NCBI GenBank assembly: GCA_035568175.1
Contig: DATMON010000004.1
Span: forward strand, 186,001 to 250,000
Reading direction: 5' to 3'
Length of the DNA stretch: 64,000 bases
DNA from: AV40 sp035568175
GTDB lineage: Bacteria; Verrucomicrobiota; Verrucomicrobiia; Chthoniobacterales; UBA10450
How positions within the stretch are numbered: the first letter of the stretch is position 1; every line of letters starts with the position of its first letter. The notes under the pieces are model-generated. The model ran no database searches and had not been told where the DNA came from. It saw nothing but the letters and a program-made list of their open reading frames with translations. Positions 54,446-62,742 of this stretch are shown here, piece by piece. The position numbers were made by a program, and so were the translations under genes.

Positions 54446-54823
54446 TCACCGGCGCGCGGACTCTTTCCGCTTGTCTGCTTGGGCCGCGGCAGATTCGATC
54501 CGGAAAACGGTTTCGCCTTCCTTCATTAAATCGAGCCGGTCGCGCGCGATTGTCTCCAGATACGTCGAATCGGTCTTGAGGAGATTCACTTCGCGCGTTT
54601 GGCGAGAGAGCAATACCTGCTGCTCATCGCGTTGCGCCTGCAGCTGGTCGATGTCGGCGTGACCGATCTTCAATTTTTTGTAGGGCGGCACGAACAAACT
54701 CACGATCACGAGCCAGACCGCGAGCAAAAGCAAGGTGACGAGGACACGGTTCCATCGCTGCCAGACGGTAGCTTCTCGTCGCGCGCGGAAATCGCCGTAA
54801 CTTTGATCCACTTCAGCGGACAT
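54446..54823 (-). CDS. FtsB/DivIC-like septum formation initiator
   Basis: 125 aa from the ATG at 54823; the longer frame overlaps enolase and is dropped. One membrane helix (VLVTLLLLAVWLVIVSLFV) is followed by a coiled coil (IDQLQAQRDEQQVLLSRQTREVN) and the DLMKEGETVFRI ending typical of FtsB/DivIC. These bridge FtsL and the divisome for septal peptidoglycan synthesis. It overlaps the enolase stop by 11 nt; the eno-ftsB order is common in bacteria. Confidence 0.88.
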   Translation of the reverse strand: MSAEVDQSYGDFRARREATVWQRWNRVLVTLLLLAVWLVIVSLFVPPYKKLKIGHADIDQLQAQRDEQQVLLSRQTREVNLLKTDSTYLETIARDRLDLMKEGETVFRIESAAAQADKRKESARR

Positions 54824-56096
54824 TACCGCCGTACATCGCTTTGTCACCAAGTTCTTCGGCAATTCGCAGAAGCTGATTGTATTTTGCGATGCGATCCGTT
54901 CGAGAAAGCGAACCGGTTTTGATTTGGCCGGCATTGGTCGCGACCGCGATATCGGCAATCGTCGTGTCTTCGGTTTCGCCGGAGCGATGACTGATCACCG
55001 ACGTGTAATTATTCTTCTTCGCCAGGTCGATCGTCGCTAAAGTTTCCGTAAGCGTGCCGATCTGGTTGACCTTGATCAAAATGGAATTGGCGACGTGTTC
55101 GGCAATTCCTTTTTCCAGAAATTTCACGTTCGTCACGAATAGATCGTCGCCAACGAGCTGAATTTTCTCGCCGAGCTTCTTCGTTAGTTTCTTCCAGCCG
55201 TCCCAATCGTTCTCGGCGCAGCCGTCTTCAATCGAAACGATCGGAAACCGCGCGCACAGTTCGGCATAATAATCGATTAGCTCTTCGGCCGACTTCTGCG
55301 AGCCGTCGGATTTTTTGAAGACGTATGCGTTCTTATCGCAGTCGAAGAATTCCGATGACGCCGGATCAAGCGCGATGAAGATTTCCTTGCCTAACGAATA
55401 GCCGGCCTGCTTGACCGCGGCCGCAATTGTCTCGAGCGCGTCCTCGGCCGATTTCAGATTTGGCGCGAATCCGCCCTCATCACCGATCGCGGTGGAAAGA
55501 TGTCGATCTTGCAAAACTTTCTTGAGCGCGTGAAAAACTTCGGCGCCGTAACGGAGCGCTTCCGGAAAACTCGGCGCGCCGCGCGGCATGATCATGAATT
55601 CTTGAAAATCGATCGGCGCGTCGGAATGCGCGCCACCGTTCAAGATGTTCATCATCGGAACAGGAAGAACGCGCGCTTCAGCGCCGCCGAGATAACGGAA
55701 GAGTGAAACATTTTCCGCGATCGCGGCCGCATGCGCGACGGCGAGCGAGACGCCGAGCAACGCGTTCGCTCCAAGATTCTTTTTGTTGGGCGATCCGTCG
55801 AGCTCGATCAGGCGATTATCGATCTTGGCCTGATTGCGTGCGTCCCAGCCTTTGATGGCGGCCGCGATTTTCCCGTTCACGTTGGCGACCGCTTTAGCGA
55901 CGCCTTTGCCGCCGTATCGTTTCTTGTCGCCGTCCCGCAATTCCCACGCTTCGTGTTCGCCGGTGCTGGCGCCGCTCGGGACCGCCGCGCGCCCAAGCGC
56001 ACCGTTTTCCAGGCGCACATCCACCTCGACTGTGGGATTGCCGCGCGAATCCAGAATCTCGCGCCCATGAATTGCGGCGATGGTCGTCTTTGCCAT
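54813..56096 (-). CDS. eno: enolase
   Basis: 427 aa from the ATG at 56096. Converts 2-phosphoglycerate to phosphoenolpyruvate in glycolysis; also often part of the RNA degradosome. IHGREILDSRGNPTVEVDV start, GASTGEHEAWELRD, Mg ligands in FIALDPASSEFF, SIEDGCAENDWDGW and QLVGDDLFVTN, and the catalytic-site SHRSGETEDTTIADIAVA. The 13 codons upstream of the chosen ATG are not conserved-looking. Confidence 0.97.
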   Translation of the reverse strand: MAKTTIAAIHGREILDSRGNPTVEVDVRLENGALGRAAVPSGASTGEHEAWELRDGDKKRYGGKGVAKAVANVNGKIAAAIKGWDARNQAKIDNRLIELDGSPNKKNLGANALLGVSLAVAHAAAIAENVSLFRYLGGAEARVLPVPMMNILNGGAHSDAPIDFQEFMIMPRGAPSFPEALRYGAEVFHALKKVLQDRHLSTAIGDEGGFAPNLKSAEDALETIAAAVKQAGYSLGKEIFIALDPASSEFFDCDKNAYVFKKSDGSQKSAEELIDYYAELCARFPIVSIEDGCAENDWDGWKKLTKKLGEKIQLVGDDLFVTNVKFLEKGIAEHVANSILIKVNQIGTLTETLATIDLAKKNNYTSVISHRSGETEDTTIADIAVATNAGQIKTGSLSRTDRIAKYNQLLRIAEELGDKAMYGGNVR

Positions 56097-56195
56097 GGCG
56101 AATATTCGATTAGTGCAGTTCCGGCGCGCCGACAATTAACTTTTCGAAATTCTCATCGTCACCGCGCTTCCAGCTGAATTAATCTCGCGCCCGGA

Positions 56196-57389
56196 ATGAC
56201 TTCGAAAACGTGGATGCTTTGGCTCCTTATCATCACCGTCGCTGTGCGGTTGCCGACAATGTTCGGTGTGAAGCGGACCGGCTGGGATGAACGCGCCTAC
56301 GTCGTCTTCGCTCAGACGCTGGACAAAGGCGGCGTCTCTGGAATCCGACAATGGATGCACGATTATCCGACGAACGAAAGTCTTCAGAAATCTCCGCTCC
56401 TGTTGCGAGTTGGATTCATCGTGCCGGCGATGCTCACCTGCAAAATCCTCGGCGGCTTTAACGCCGATAACCTCGCATGGCTTTCATTTCTCTGTGGCGT
56501 TGCGTTGGTTCTTCTCGGCGCGCAATTCGCCGAGAATCTCTCCGGACGCCGGATGTCGATCTTGTGCGGAATTCTTCTGATCACATCGCCCCTCGCCGCC
56601 GGACTCTCGCGCCGTGCGATGCAAGACACGTTTGCCGCACTCGTCTTTTTGGCCTGCCTTTATTTTTTCGATCAATGCTGGCGCCGACGCAGTGTGCTGG
56701 CACACGTTTCGCTCGGCTTCTGCCTTTGCCTCGCGCTGCTGACAAAAGAATCCGCGCTACTCCTCTATCCGATGATGGCAATCGCCGCGGCATATTATTA
56801 CGCCGCGATGAAGTTGCGCTCGTCGCGGTGGCTGGTCCTGCCGTTGCTCGTGGCGCCACTGATTTATCTTCTAATCGAAATCGGCATCTGCGGCGGCATC
56901 GGCAACTTCATCGGCACCTATCGCACTTACGCGTCGCTCCAACAGACGCTCGACTACACCGTTCACTACGAGAAAGGTCCGTGGTTTCGTTATCTGCTCG
57001 ACTTCCTCGCGATCGCGCCGGTCGTCTTTATCGCTGCCGTCATCGGCTTCGTCGCACGAACTGAGGAATCCATTCGCCATGGTCGCAATCTCGCCCTGAT
57101 CTATTTCGCCAGCGGCGTTCTGATTTTCGGTCAAATGCCGATCGTTAATGTGCGGCTCGTTCTTTTCATCGACATGTTTCTTCGACTCGGCGCCGCTGCC
57201 GCAATTGCGTACTTTGCCACGCACTCTGGAGAAAAGTGGTCGCGGCGGATTTTCTATCTCGCGATCGGACTTCTCGTCCTGACCGACGCTTGGCAATTCT
57301 ACCAGATCTTCGTAGTCGGAAACGTCTACAGCCCGACCACGTTTCTCCTTCTGCGCGCAGAAGGCTTTTACGACATCCACCCGCAATGA
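56196..57389 (+). CDS. GT39/ArnT-like membrane glycosyltransferase
   Basis: 397 aa. About ten hydrophobic helices. The first extracytoplasmic loop has RTGWDERAYVVFAQ, the acidic DE pair typical of GT-C enzymes such as ArnT/PMT_2, which use polyprenyl-linked sugar donors. ISPLAAGLSRRAMQDTF-like and LLTKESALLLYP segments also fit the family (the latter is common in PMT_2 proteins). Donor and acceptor unknown. Divergent from enolase across 99 nt. Confidence 0.75.
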   Translation: MTSKTWMLWLLIITVAVRLPTMFGVKRTGWDERAYVVFAQTLDKGGVSGIRQWMHDYPTNESLQKSPLLLRVGFIVPAMLTCKILGGFNADNLAWLSFLCGVALVLLGAQFAENLSGRRMSILCGILLITSPLAAGLSRRAMQDTFAALVFLACLYFFDQCWRRRSVLAHVSLGFCLCLALLTKESALLLYPMMAIAAAYYYAAMKLRSSRWLVLPLLVAPLIYLLIEIGICGGIGNFIGTYRTYASLQQTLDYTVHYEKGPWFRYLLDFLAIAPVVFIAAVIGFVARTEESIRHGRNLALIYFASGVLIFGQMPIVNVRLVLFIDMFLRLGAAAAIAYFATHSGEKWSRRIFYLAIGLLVLTDAWQFYQIFVVGNVYSPTTFLLLRAEGFYDIHPQ

Positions 57390-57419
57390 CGCCCGAGTTG
57401 CATTCTTACTGGCAATCTC

Positions 57420-57441
57420 GCCCAGCGTGGGTACGCTGGGC
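57420..57441. promoter_or_regulatory. tight hairpin just before a start codon
   Basis: GCCCAGCGT (57420-57428) and ACGCTGGGC (57433-57441) form a perfect 9-bp stem with a GGGT loop, ending 3 nt before the ATG at 57445. It would hide the ribosome-binding region of the mRNA. The arms match the ends of the repeat at 42185-42292. Confidence 0.5.
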
Positions 57442-57444
57442 GGC

Positions 57445-58254
57445 ATGAGGCGTGTCAGGCAATTCTTCGCCCTCACATTTTTGGTCTGCTGCTGCGTCGT
57501 GATCGGCGCAGAACCGGCGCGGCTCCCGGCCGAGCAATTGGCCAAAGCGATCCGCAACGACTCGATCAGCATCCCAACTCCGGGCGAACTTTTCGCCGCG
57601 CTGGAAAAACCGGGCAAACCAAATTGGGTTGACCAAATGCGCGGCCCGGTCGGAACGACCTACAAAAGCCGGCCCCAAATCGCGCTCAATCTTGGAAGCT
57701 TGATCGCGGACGGATTTATCGCAGTCGAAGCGAAAGACAGCCAGCAAGTCAAAAACATCGGCACCGATATTATCAAATTGGCGAAGGCGCTGGGCGTGAG
57801 TGAGAACGTACTTAGCCGCGGAAACAGCATCAACGAGTTCGCCGAGAACGACGAATGGGATGCGCTTCAGGAAGAATTGGAAGCGACACAAAACGAAGTG
57901 AAATCGTCGATGCAATCGCATCGCGATCAGGACTTGATCATTTTGGTAAGCGTCGGCGGTTGGATCCGCGGCACCCAGGCTGTCAGCTCGGCGGTAATGC
58001 AAAATTACGATGAGCGCGCCGCAAAAGTATTGCGACAACCGGCGCTGGTAAATTTCATCCAATCAAAGATGAACGACATTTCGCCGGACGTCCGTGAGGA
58101 ACCGCTAATCAAAGAAGTGACCGGTGAACTTCCGGGAATCGAAAAACTGGTAACGTTTCCGGCGGGCAAAGCGCCGAGTGCAGATGAAGTGCGCAAGGTG
58201 AACGAAGCTGTCGGCAAGATCATGAGCGAGATCCAGGCGAAGGAAGGAAAATGA
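57445..58254 (+). CDS. exported hypothetical protein
   Basis: 269 aa from the ATG at 57445; a GTG at 57427 lies within the hairpin. Signal peptide VRQFFALTFLVCCCVVIGA, with possible lipoprotein-like cysteines. The rest is helical, with LGSLIADGFIAVEAKDSQQV, DIIKLAKALGVSENVL and LEATQNEVKSSMQSHRDQDL. Function unknown. The next gene overlaps it (ATGA), indicating an operon of two secreted proteins. Confidence 0.65.
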   Translation: MRRVRQFFALTFLVCCCVVIGAEPARLPAEQLAKAIRNDSISIPTPGELFAALEKPGKPNWVDQMRGPVGTTYKSRPQIALNLGSLIADGFIAVEAKDSQQVKNIGTDIIKLAKALGVSENVLSRGNSINEFAENDEWDALQEELEATQNEVKSSMQSHRDQDLIILVSVGGWIRGTQAVSSAVMQNYDERAAKVLRQPALVNFIQSKMNDISPDVREEPLIKEVTGELPGIEKLVTFPAGKAPSADEVRKVNEAVGKIMSEIQAKEGK

Positions 58255-58730
58255 AACTCCGACATTCGTCGCGAGCCCCGATTTTTTCGGGGTTGTCGAT
58301 CTTATCGCTATCGATCTTCGCAGCGATCGGTTTGACAACTGCGACGGCATTCAGCGCGCCCGAGAGCGACACCGAAGTGGCGGCGCGCAAAGCGGCGCTT
58401 GATCTGGCGGGCGCATTTTCCAACGAAGGTTTCAAAATGCGCGATGGGCATTGGTCGGGCACGATCAAGCCGAAAGAACACGCGTTGATCGCGGTAAATC
58501 TTTACGCCGGCAACCAATATTGGTTCTCGGTCGGCGCGACTGAGGCGGCGAAGAAAATTGCGGTCAATGTTTACGACGAAACCGGTAAGCTGGTTCAAAC
58601 GGAAGATTATAACGAAGGCGAAAAAGCGGCCGCCGGATTTTCGCCGACCAGCAGCGGGCAATATTACGTGCTGGTCGATTTAGTCGAAGGCAGCGAGAGC
58701 AGCGTTTGCCTCGTTTATTCTTATAAATAA
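58251..58730 (+). CDS. exported hypothetical protein
   Basis: 159 aa. Signal peptide (about 1-36, ending TAFSA), then a beta-rich domain: HALIAVNLYAGNQYWFSVGA, KIAVNVYDETGKLVQTEDYN, GQYYVLVDLVEGSESSVCLV. This looks like a pre-peptidase C-terminal (PPC)-like or calcium-binding beta-sandwich. Coupled by a 4-nt overlap to the preceding gene. Role unknown. Confidence 0.65.
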   Translation: MKLRHSSRAPIFSGLSILSLSIFAAIGLTTATAFSAPESDTEVAARKAALDLAGAFSNEGFKMRDGHWSGTIKPKEHALIAVNLYAGNQYWFSVGATEAAKKIAVNVYDETGKLVQTEDYNEGEKAAAGFSPTSSGQYYVLVDLVEGSESSVCLVYSYK

Positions 58731-58787
58731 GGCTGCAGCCGCTTCGCTGTGCGAAGCGTGGCGTCGCCCTCCGGGCGACGGCTACAA
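58731..58787. repeat. GTAG...CTAC-type palindromic repeat
   Basis: Contains CTGCAGCCGCTTCGC...GCGAAGC and CGTCGCCC...GGGCGACGGCTAC hairpins. The left end is CTGCAG rather than CTGTAG. It fills most of the spacer before acyP. Confidence 0.7.
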
Positions 58788-58846
58788 GAACGCGCGCATT
58801 CTACTTTTCGCGGGAATCATTTTGTTTAAGATCGCTTACCTGCGCC

Positions 58847-59122
58847 ATGATCTCGCTCCAGGTTTTCTACGAAGGCAATGTGCAGGGCGTCGGTTTCCGC
58901 TGGACCATTCGTCAGATTGCCAAGGGCTTTAATGTCATCGGCTGGGTGCAAAATCTGCCCGACGGGCGGGTCGAACTCCAGGTGGGCGGCGAAGAAAGCG
59001 AGGTTTTCGCGTTCCTCGATTCGGTGATGGAAAGCGAATTGCGCTCGCACATCGACAAGCAAACGCGATCGGCCTTGGCCGAACCGGTGAAGGCGCGCGG
59101 TTTCGACATTCGCAATGACTGA
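58847..59122 (+). CDS. acyP: acylphosphatase
   Basis: 91 aa, the usual length. Hydrolyses acyl phosphates such as acetyl phosphate. YEGNVQGVGFRWTIRQIA carries the catalytic Arg (residue 19), and GWVQNLPDGRVELQVGG the Asn (residue 37). Its stop overlaps the ABC ATPase start by 8 nt, so it is co-translated with the exporter genes. Confidence 0.95.
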   Translation: MISLQVFYEGNVQGVGFRWTIRQIAKGFNVIGWVQNLPDGRVELQVGGEESEVFAFLDSVMESELRSHIDKQTRSALAEPVKARGFDIRND

Positions 59123-60014
59123 CTTGTCACGCCGTAGCGACACAGGGGCGGACGCGGCCGTCAAGGTTGAGGGACTGACGAAAGTTTTTCCGGTCCCCTT
59201 TCATCGACGAGCGATCACGGCCGTGCGCGATCTCGATTTGCGCGTCGAAGCCGGCGAAGTTTATGGCCTGCTCGGACCCAACGGCTCGGGCAAAAGCACG
59301 ACCTTGAAAATTATTCTCGGTCTCATTTCTCCTACCCGCGGACAAACCAAGATTTTTGGGCGCGAGAGCTGGCTGGTGGAGAGTCGCGAAGCGGTCGGCT
59401 TCCTGCCGGAGAACCCTTACTTTTACAAATTTCTCACCGGCGAGGAAACGCTCCGATTTTTTGGCAGGCTTTGCCGGCTGAACGGCTCACAATTGAAAAG
59501 CCGGGTTCACGAATTACTCGAGCTCGTCAGCCTGACCAATGCGCGTGACCGGCGATTGAGCACCTACTCAAAAGGAATGCTTCAGCGGATCGGTCTGGCT
59601 CAGGCGCTCATTAATGAACCGAAGTTAATCGTGCTTGATGAGCCAACCGTCGGCGTCGATCCCGCCGGCTCACGTGACATTCGCGATCTCATTGTCGATC
59701 TTAAGCGGCGCGACGTCACCGTGCTGTTGTCGTCGCATTTACTTACCCAAGTGCAGGAAGTCTGCGACCGCGTCGGGATTCTTGCGCGCGGCGCGCTCGT
59801 TCGTGAAGGCCGGCTCGAGGAATTGGTCGCGATCCAGAACCAAAGCGAGCTCGTCCTGGAGAACGCGTCGGAAGCGCTCGTGAACGAAATTGAAAAGCTC
59901 GCCGCCAATTCGAACGCAAAATTGGTCGAGCGCCGAAGATCGACAACCACGCTCGAGCGATTGTTTCTCGATGCGACCCAAGAATCAGAATCATCCGCTA
60001 AACACGCCAAATGA
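59115..60014 (+). CDS. ABC transporter ATP-binding protein (ABC-2 type exporter)
   Basis: 299 aa. Walker A GPNGSGKSTT near 54-63, signature YSKGMLQRIG, Walker B LIVLDEPTVGVDP and switch His in LLSSHLL; the C-terminal extension is typical of drug/polysaccharide/lipid exporter ATPases (CcmA/NatA type). It pairs with the permease starting at 60087. Substrate unknown. Confidence 0.93.
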   Translation: MTDLSRRSDTGADAAVKVEGLTKVFPVPFHRRAITAVRDLDLRVEAGEVYGLLGPNGSGKSTTLKIILGLISPTRGQTKIFGRESWLVESREAVGFLPENPYFYKFLTGEETLRFFGRLCRLNGSQLKSRVHELLELVSLTNARDRRLSTYSKGMLQRIGLAQALINEPKLIVLDEPTVGVDPAGSRDIRDLIVDLKRRDVTVLLSSHLLTQVQEVCDRVGILARGALVREGRLEELVAIQNQSELVLENASEALVNEIEKLAANSNAKLVERRRSTTTLERLFLDATQESESSAKHAK

Positions 60015-60070
60015 CGCTAAATACTTTATGGGGCTCTGAACCTTTGGTGTCATTTCGCGTATTTGGCGAA
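59995..60070. repeat. imperfect inverted repeat between ABC genes
   Basis: CGCTAAACACGCCAAATGAC near the left and GTCATTTCGCGTATTTGGCG at the right are imperfect inverted copies. It begins within the last codons of the ATPase gene, overlapping its stop (60012-60014), and is of the same general class as 43330 and 54352. Confidence 0.55.
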
Positions 60071-60086
60071 CTCGTCTTCTATTGAA

Positions 60087-60974
60087 ATGAGCGAGCGACT
60101 GTATCGCGCGTTTTCGCCGGCGCGGATCTTGGCGATTACAAACAACACGCTCACAGACTTAACGCGCCAAAAGGTCTTCTACTTTCTCCTCATCTTCGCG
60201 CTGGTGCTGATCGGCAGCTCCGTTTTCATGGCGCGATTCACCTTTCAGGAGGAATTCCAAATCCTGAAAGACATTTCGCTCGGTGCAATGTCGATCTTCA
60301 GCTCGCTGCTGGCAATCCTCGCAACGGCGCGCCTCCTACCGCAAGACATTGAAGACCGCACTGTTTACACCATTTTGGCCAAGCCGGTACCGCGTTTCGA
60401 ATATTTACTCGGCAAACTGTTTGGCGTGCTTCTCTTGATCGCCATCAGCGTCGCTCTGATGAGCGTGTTGTTCATTGCGGTTCTTTATCTGCGCGAACAA
60501 ACTGTGCTGAAGGAAACGGTGCGGCAAATGGGCAGCGCGCCGGGCGAACAGCTGGACGCTGCGTTAAAGGCTGTTCGCTCCGCCGGACTCAACATCGACA
60601 TCCTCGCCGGGATCGCGGTCATTTATTTGAAAGCGTGCGTGCTCGCCGCCTTGACGCTTTTGGTCTCAACATTCGCGACCACAAACATTTTTACAGTCGT
60701 GGTGATGGTGTTCGTTTATTTCATCGGCCATTTGCAGGCGACGGCGCGCGAATATTGGCTGGAACAACAAAGCGCTGGGTGGCTGACGCGGGCGTTTCTC
60801 GCGATCGTCGCGCTGATCCTTCCCGATCTTCAGGCTTTCAACCTGGTCGATGAGATTGTCACCGGCGTGGCAATTCCGCTGACGCTGTTCGCGAAAACGG
60901 CTCTGCTCGGAATTTTTTACATCGCGATCTACACGCTCGCCGCGACATTTGTCTTTTACGGAAAAGAATTATGA
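60087..60974 (+). CDS. ABC-2 type transporter permease
   Basis: 295 aa from the ATG at 60087; a TTG at 60063 lies in a repeat. Six hydrophobic segments with a long central loop, typical of NatB/ABC-2 permeases: VFYFLLIFALVLIGSSVFM, LLGKLFGVLLLIAISVALMS, LKACVLAALTLLVSTFATT. The motif EDRTVYTILAKPVPRFEYLLG is conserved in this class. It forms an exporter with the preceding ATPase. Confidence 0.9.
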   Translation: MSERLYRAFSPARILAITNNTLTDLTRQKVFYFLLIFALVLIGSSVFMARFTFQEEFQILKDISLGAMSIFSSLLAILATARLLPQDIEDRTVYTILAKPVPRFEYLLGKLFGVLLLIAISVALMSVLFIAVLYLREQTVLKETVRQMGSAPGEQLDAALKAVRSAGLNIDILAGIAVIYLKACVLAALTLLVSTFATTNIFTVVVMVFVYFIGHLQATAREYWLEQQSAGWLTRAFLAIVALILPDLQAFNLVDEIVTGVAIPLTLFAKTALLGIFYIAIYTLAATFVFYGKEL

Positions 60975-60983
60975 TGCTGGATC

Positions 60984-61085
60984 CAAGAATTAATCACGAA
61001 TTAACACTAATAGACACGAACAACGGAAAGTTCTTGGTCAACGAAAAAGCTTTTTGATGAATTCGTGTTCATTCGTGGTTAAACG
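60984..61085. repeat. dispersed repeat AATTAATCACGAATTAACAC...CGTGTTCATTCGTGGTTAA
   Basis: About 100 bp with inverted ends. A half copy with TTCGTGTTAATTCGTGTCTA occurs at 62708-62739 before the GT9 gene. It fills the spacer before the TPR-like gene. Confidence 0.7.
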
Positions 61086-61089
61086 CTGT

Positions 61090-61953
61090 ATGAGGTGGCT
61101 TGTAGTCTCAGGAAGAATCGCAATTGTCGCTTCAATAATTCTCGTCTTCGGGGTGATGAAACTTCCGGCCGAGCACGCGATCTCGCTCCAACATCGACAA
61201 CTTCGGTTTTTCGATGTCGTAAACCTCGATCTCCGCGAAGAAATTGGACAACTCGGGTTCGTGGCCGCGCTCAGCGGGTTCCGCGCGATGCTCGCCGATT
61301 TTCTTTTTATCCAGGCGCATGTCGCTTGGGAACGGACGGAATGGGGTCGCGTCTTGTTCTTATTTCGGCAAGTCACGACTCTGCAGCCGTATGTCCCGCT
61401 CTTTTGGGACATGGCCTCCTGGCACATGGCTTGGAACGCAAGCGCGGCCGCAATGAATGATCCATCGCAGCCGCGGCTCGCTCTGCGGATGAAGGCGCAG
61501 CGCGAATATTTCGCCCTCGGCAAGGATTTCCTCGAACGGGGGATCAAAAATAATCCCGACAAACCTCAACTCTACGAAGCGCTGGCCCGGCTTTATCGCG
61601 AGAAATATAACGATCACGCCCGCGCTTCGGAATGCTTTGCCAAAGCCGCACGCTTGTCCGGGGCCGCGAGTTACGATAAGCGGTTCTCCGCATACGAGCT
61701 TTCGTATTGCGACGGACGCGAGCGCGAAGCCTACGAACGCTTGCGCGCGCTTTACGACAAAGGTGAAAAGGAACGCCTGCCGACTTTGATCAAGCGCCTG
61801 AAATTTCTGGAAGAGAAACTAAACGTCCCACCGGAACAGTGCATTCCCGACAAAAAGGTTGAATTCCCCTGCTGTTCTGAACGTCAATTGCATGCTTATA
61901 TGTTGAGCTTCAACGCTATATTAATAGAACCCGATGCGCTTCGCCATTTTTAG
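61090..61953 (+). CDS. membrane-anchored TPR-like protein
   Basis: 287 aa from the ATG at 61090; a longer frame begins in repeat sequence. An N-terminal membrane anchor (IAIVASIILVFGVMKL) precedes helical pairs: FVAALSGFRAMLADFLFIQA, PLFWDMASWHMAWNA, YEALARLYREKYNDHARASE. These look like TPR units. Its 3' end overlaps the phosphoesterase start by 20 nt. It follows the ABC exporter genes and may assist them, by position only. Confidence 0.68.
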   Translation: MRWLVVSGRIAIVASIILVFGVMKLPAEHAISLQHRQLRFFDVVNLDLREEIGQLGFVAALSGFRAMLADFLFIQAHVAWERTEWGRVLFLFRQVTTLQPYVPLFWDMASWHMAWNASAAAMNDPSQPRLALRMKAQREYFALGKDFLERGIKNNPDKPQLYEALARLYREKYNDHARASECFAKAARLSGAASYDKRFSAYELSYCDGREREAYERLRALYDKGEKERLPTLIKRLKFLEEKLNVPPEQCIPDKKVEFPCCSERQLHAYMLSFNAILIEPDALRHF

Positions 61954-62656
61954 TGACGTTCATGCCAATCTCGAAGCGCTCGAAGCTGTGCTCGCGGATG
62001 CGCACGACAACAAATGCACTCACTTTGTTTGTCTCGGCGACGTCGTCGGTTACAACGCCAACCCGCATGAGTGCGTCGAGCGCATTCGCGAAATGGATTG
62101 CCCGATCGTCAAAGGCAACCACGACGAACAGGCATCCCTGGTGGAATCGTCCCGCGATTTCAACGAGATGGCCGAGGCCGCCATTCAATGGACGCGCGAT
62201 CATTTAAGTGACGCGGACAAGGACTGGCTCCGCGAATTGAAGCTGCAGCAGCAGGTACACGACTTCACGATCGTCCACGCGACGCTCGATTCGCCCGAAC
62301 AATGGGGCTACGTCTTCAACAATCTCGACGCCGCCGCCAGTTTCGCTTATCAGCAAACAAGTGTTTGTTTTTTCGGGCACACTCATGTCCCGATGGCGTT
62401 CGTGCGCGATGAAGGCGTACAACGTGAGCACATCGAAAAGTTGCGGATCGAGCCGAACAAAAAATATTTCATCAATGTGGGCAGCGTCGGCCAGCCGCGC
62501 GATGCTGACTGGCACGCGGCCTATTGCATCTATCACATCGACGACAACGTGGTCGAACAACGGCGGCTCAAATACGATCTCGCGACTGCGCAGAAAAAAA
62601 TCATCGACACCGGCCTGCCCCGTTTGTTAGCGGAACGCCTCGCCATTGGAAGATGA
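61934..62656 (+). CDS. metallophosphoesterase (calcineurin-like)
   Basis: 240 aa. Two-metal phosphoesterase site: FSDVHANLEAL (D-x-H), CLGDVVGYNANP (GDxxGY), KGNHDEQ (GNHD), FTIVHATL and FFGHTHVP (GHTH). Closest in type to the YfcE/diadenosine-tetraphosphatase-like and Ser/Thr phosphatase-like small enzymes. Natural substrate unknown. Confidence 0.92.
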   Translation: MRFAIFSDVHANLEALEAVLADAHDNKCTHFVCLGDVVGYNANPHECVERIREMDCPIVKGNHDEQASLVESSRDFNEMAEAAIQWTRDHLSDADKDWLRELKLQQQVHDFTIVHATLDSPEQWGYVFNNLDAAASFAYQQTSVCFFGHTHVPMAFVRDEGVQREHIEKLRIEPNKKYFINVGSVGQPRDADWHAAYCIYHIDDNVVEQRRLKYDLATAQKKIIDTGLPRLLAERLAIGR

Positions 62657-62742
62657 GTGAAGAGTGACAGGTGGTCAGTGACGAGCAAAATGCCTCCAAC
62701 CCATTACCTTCGTGTTAATTCGTGTCTATTCGTGGTTAGATT

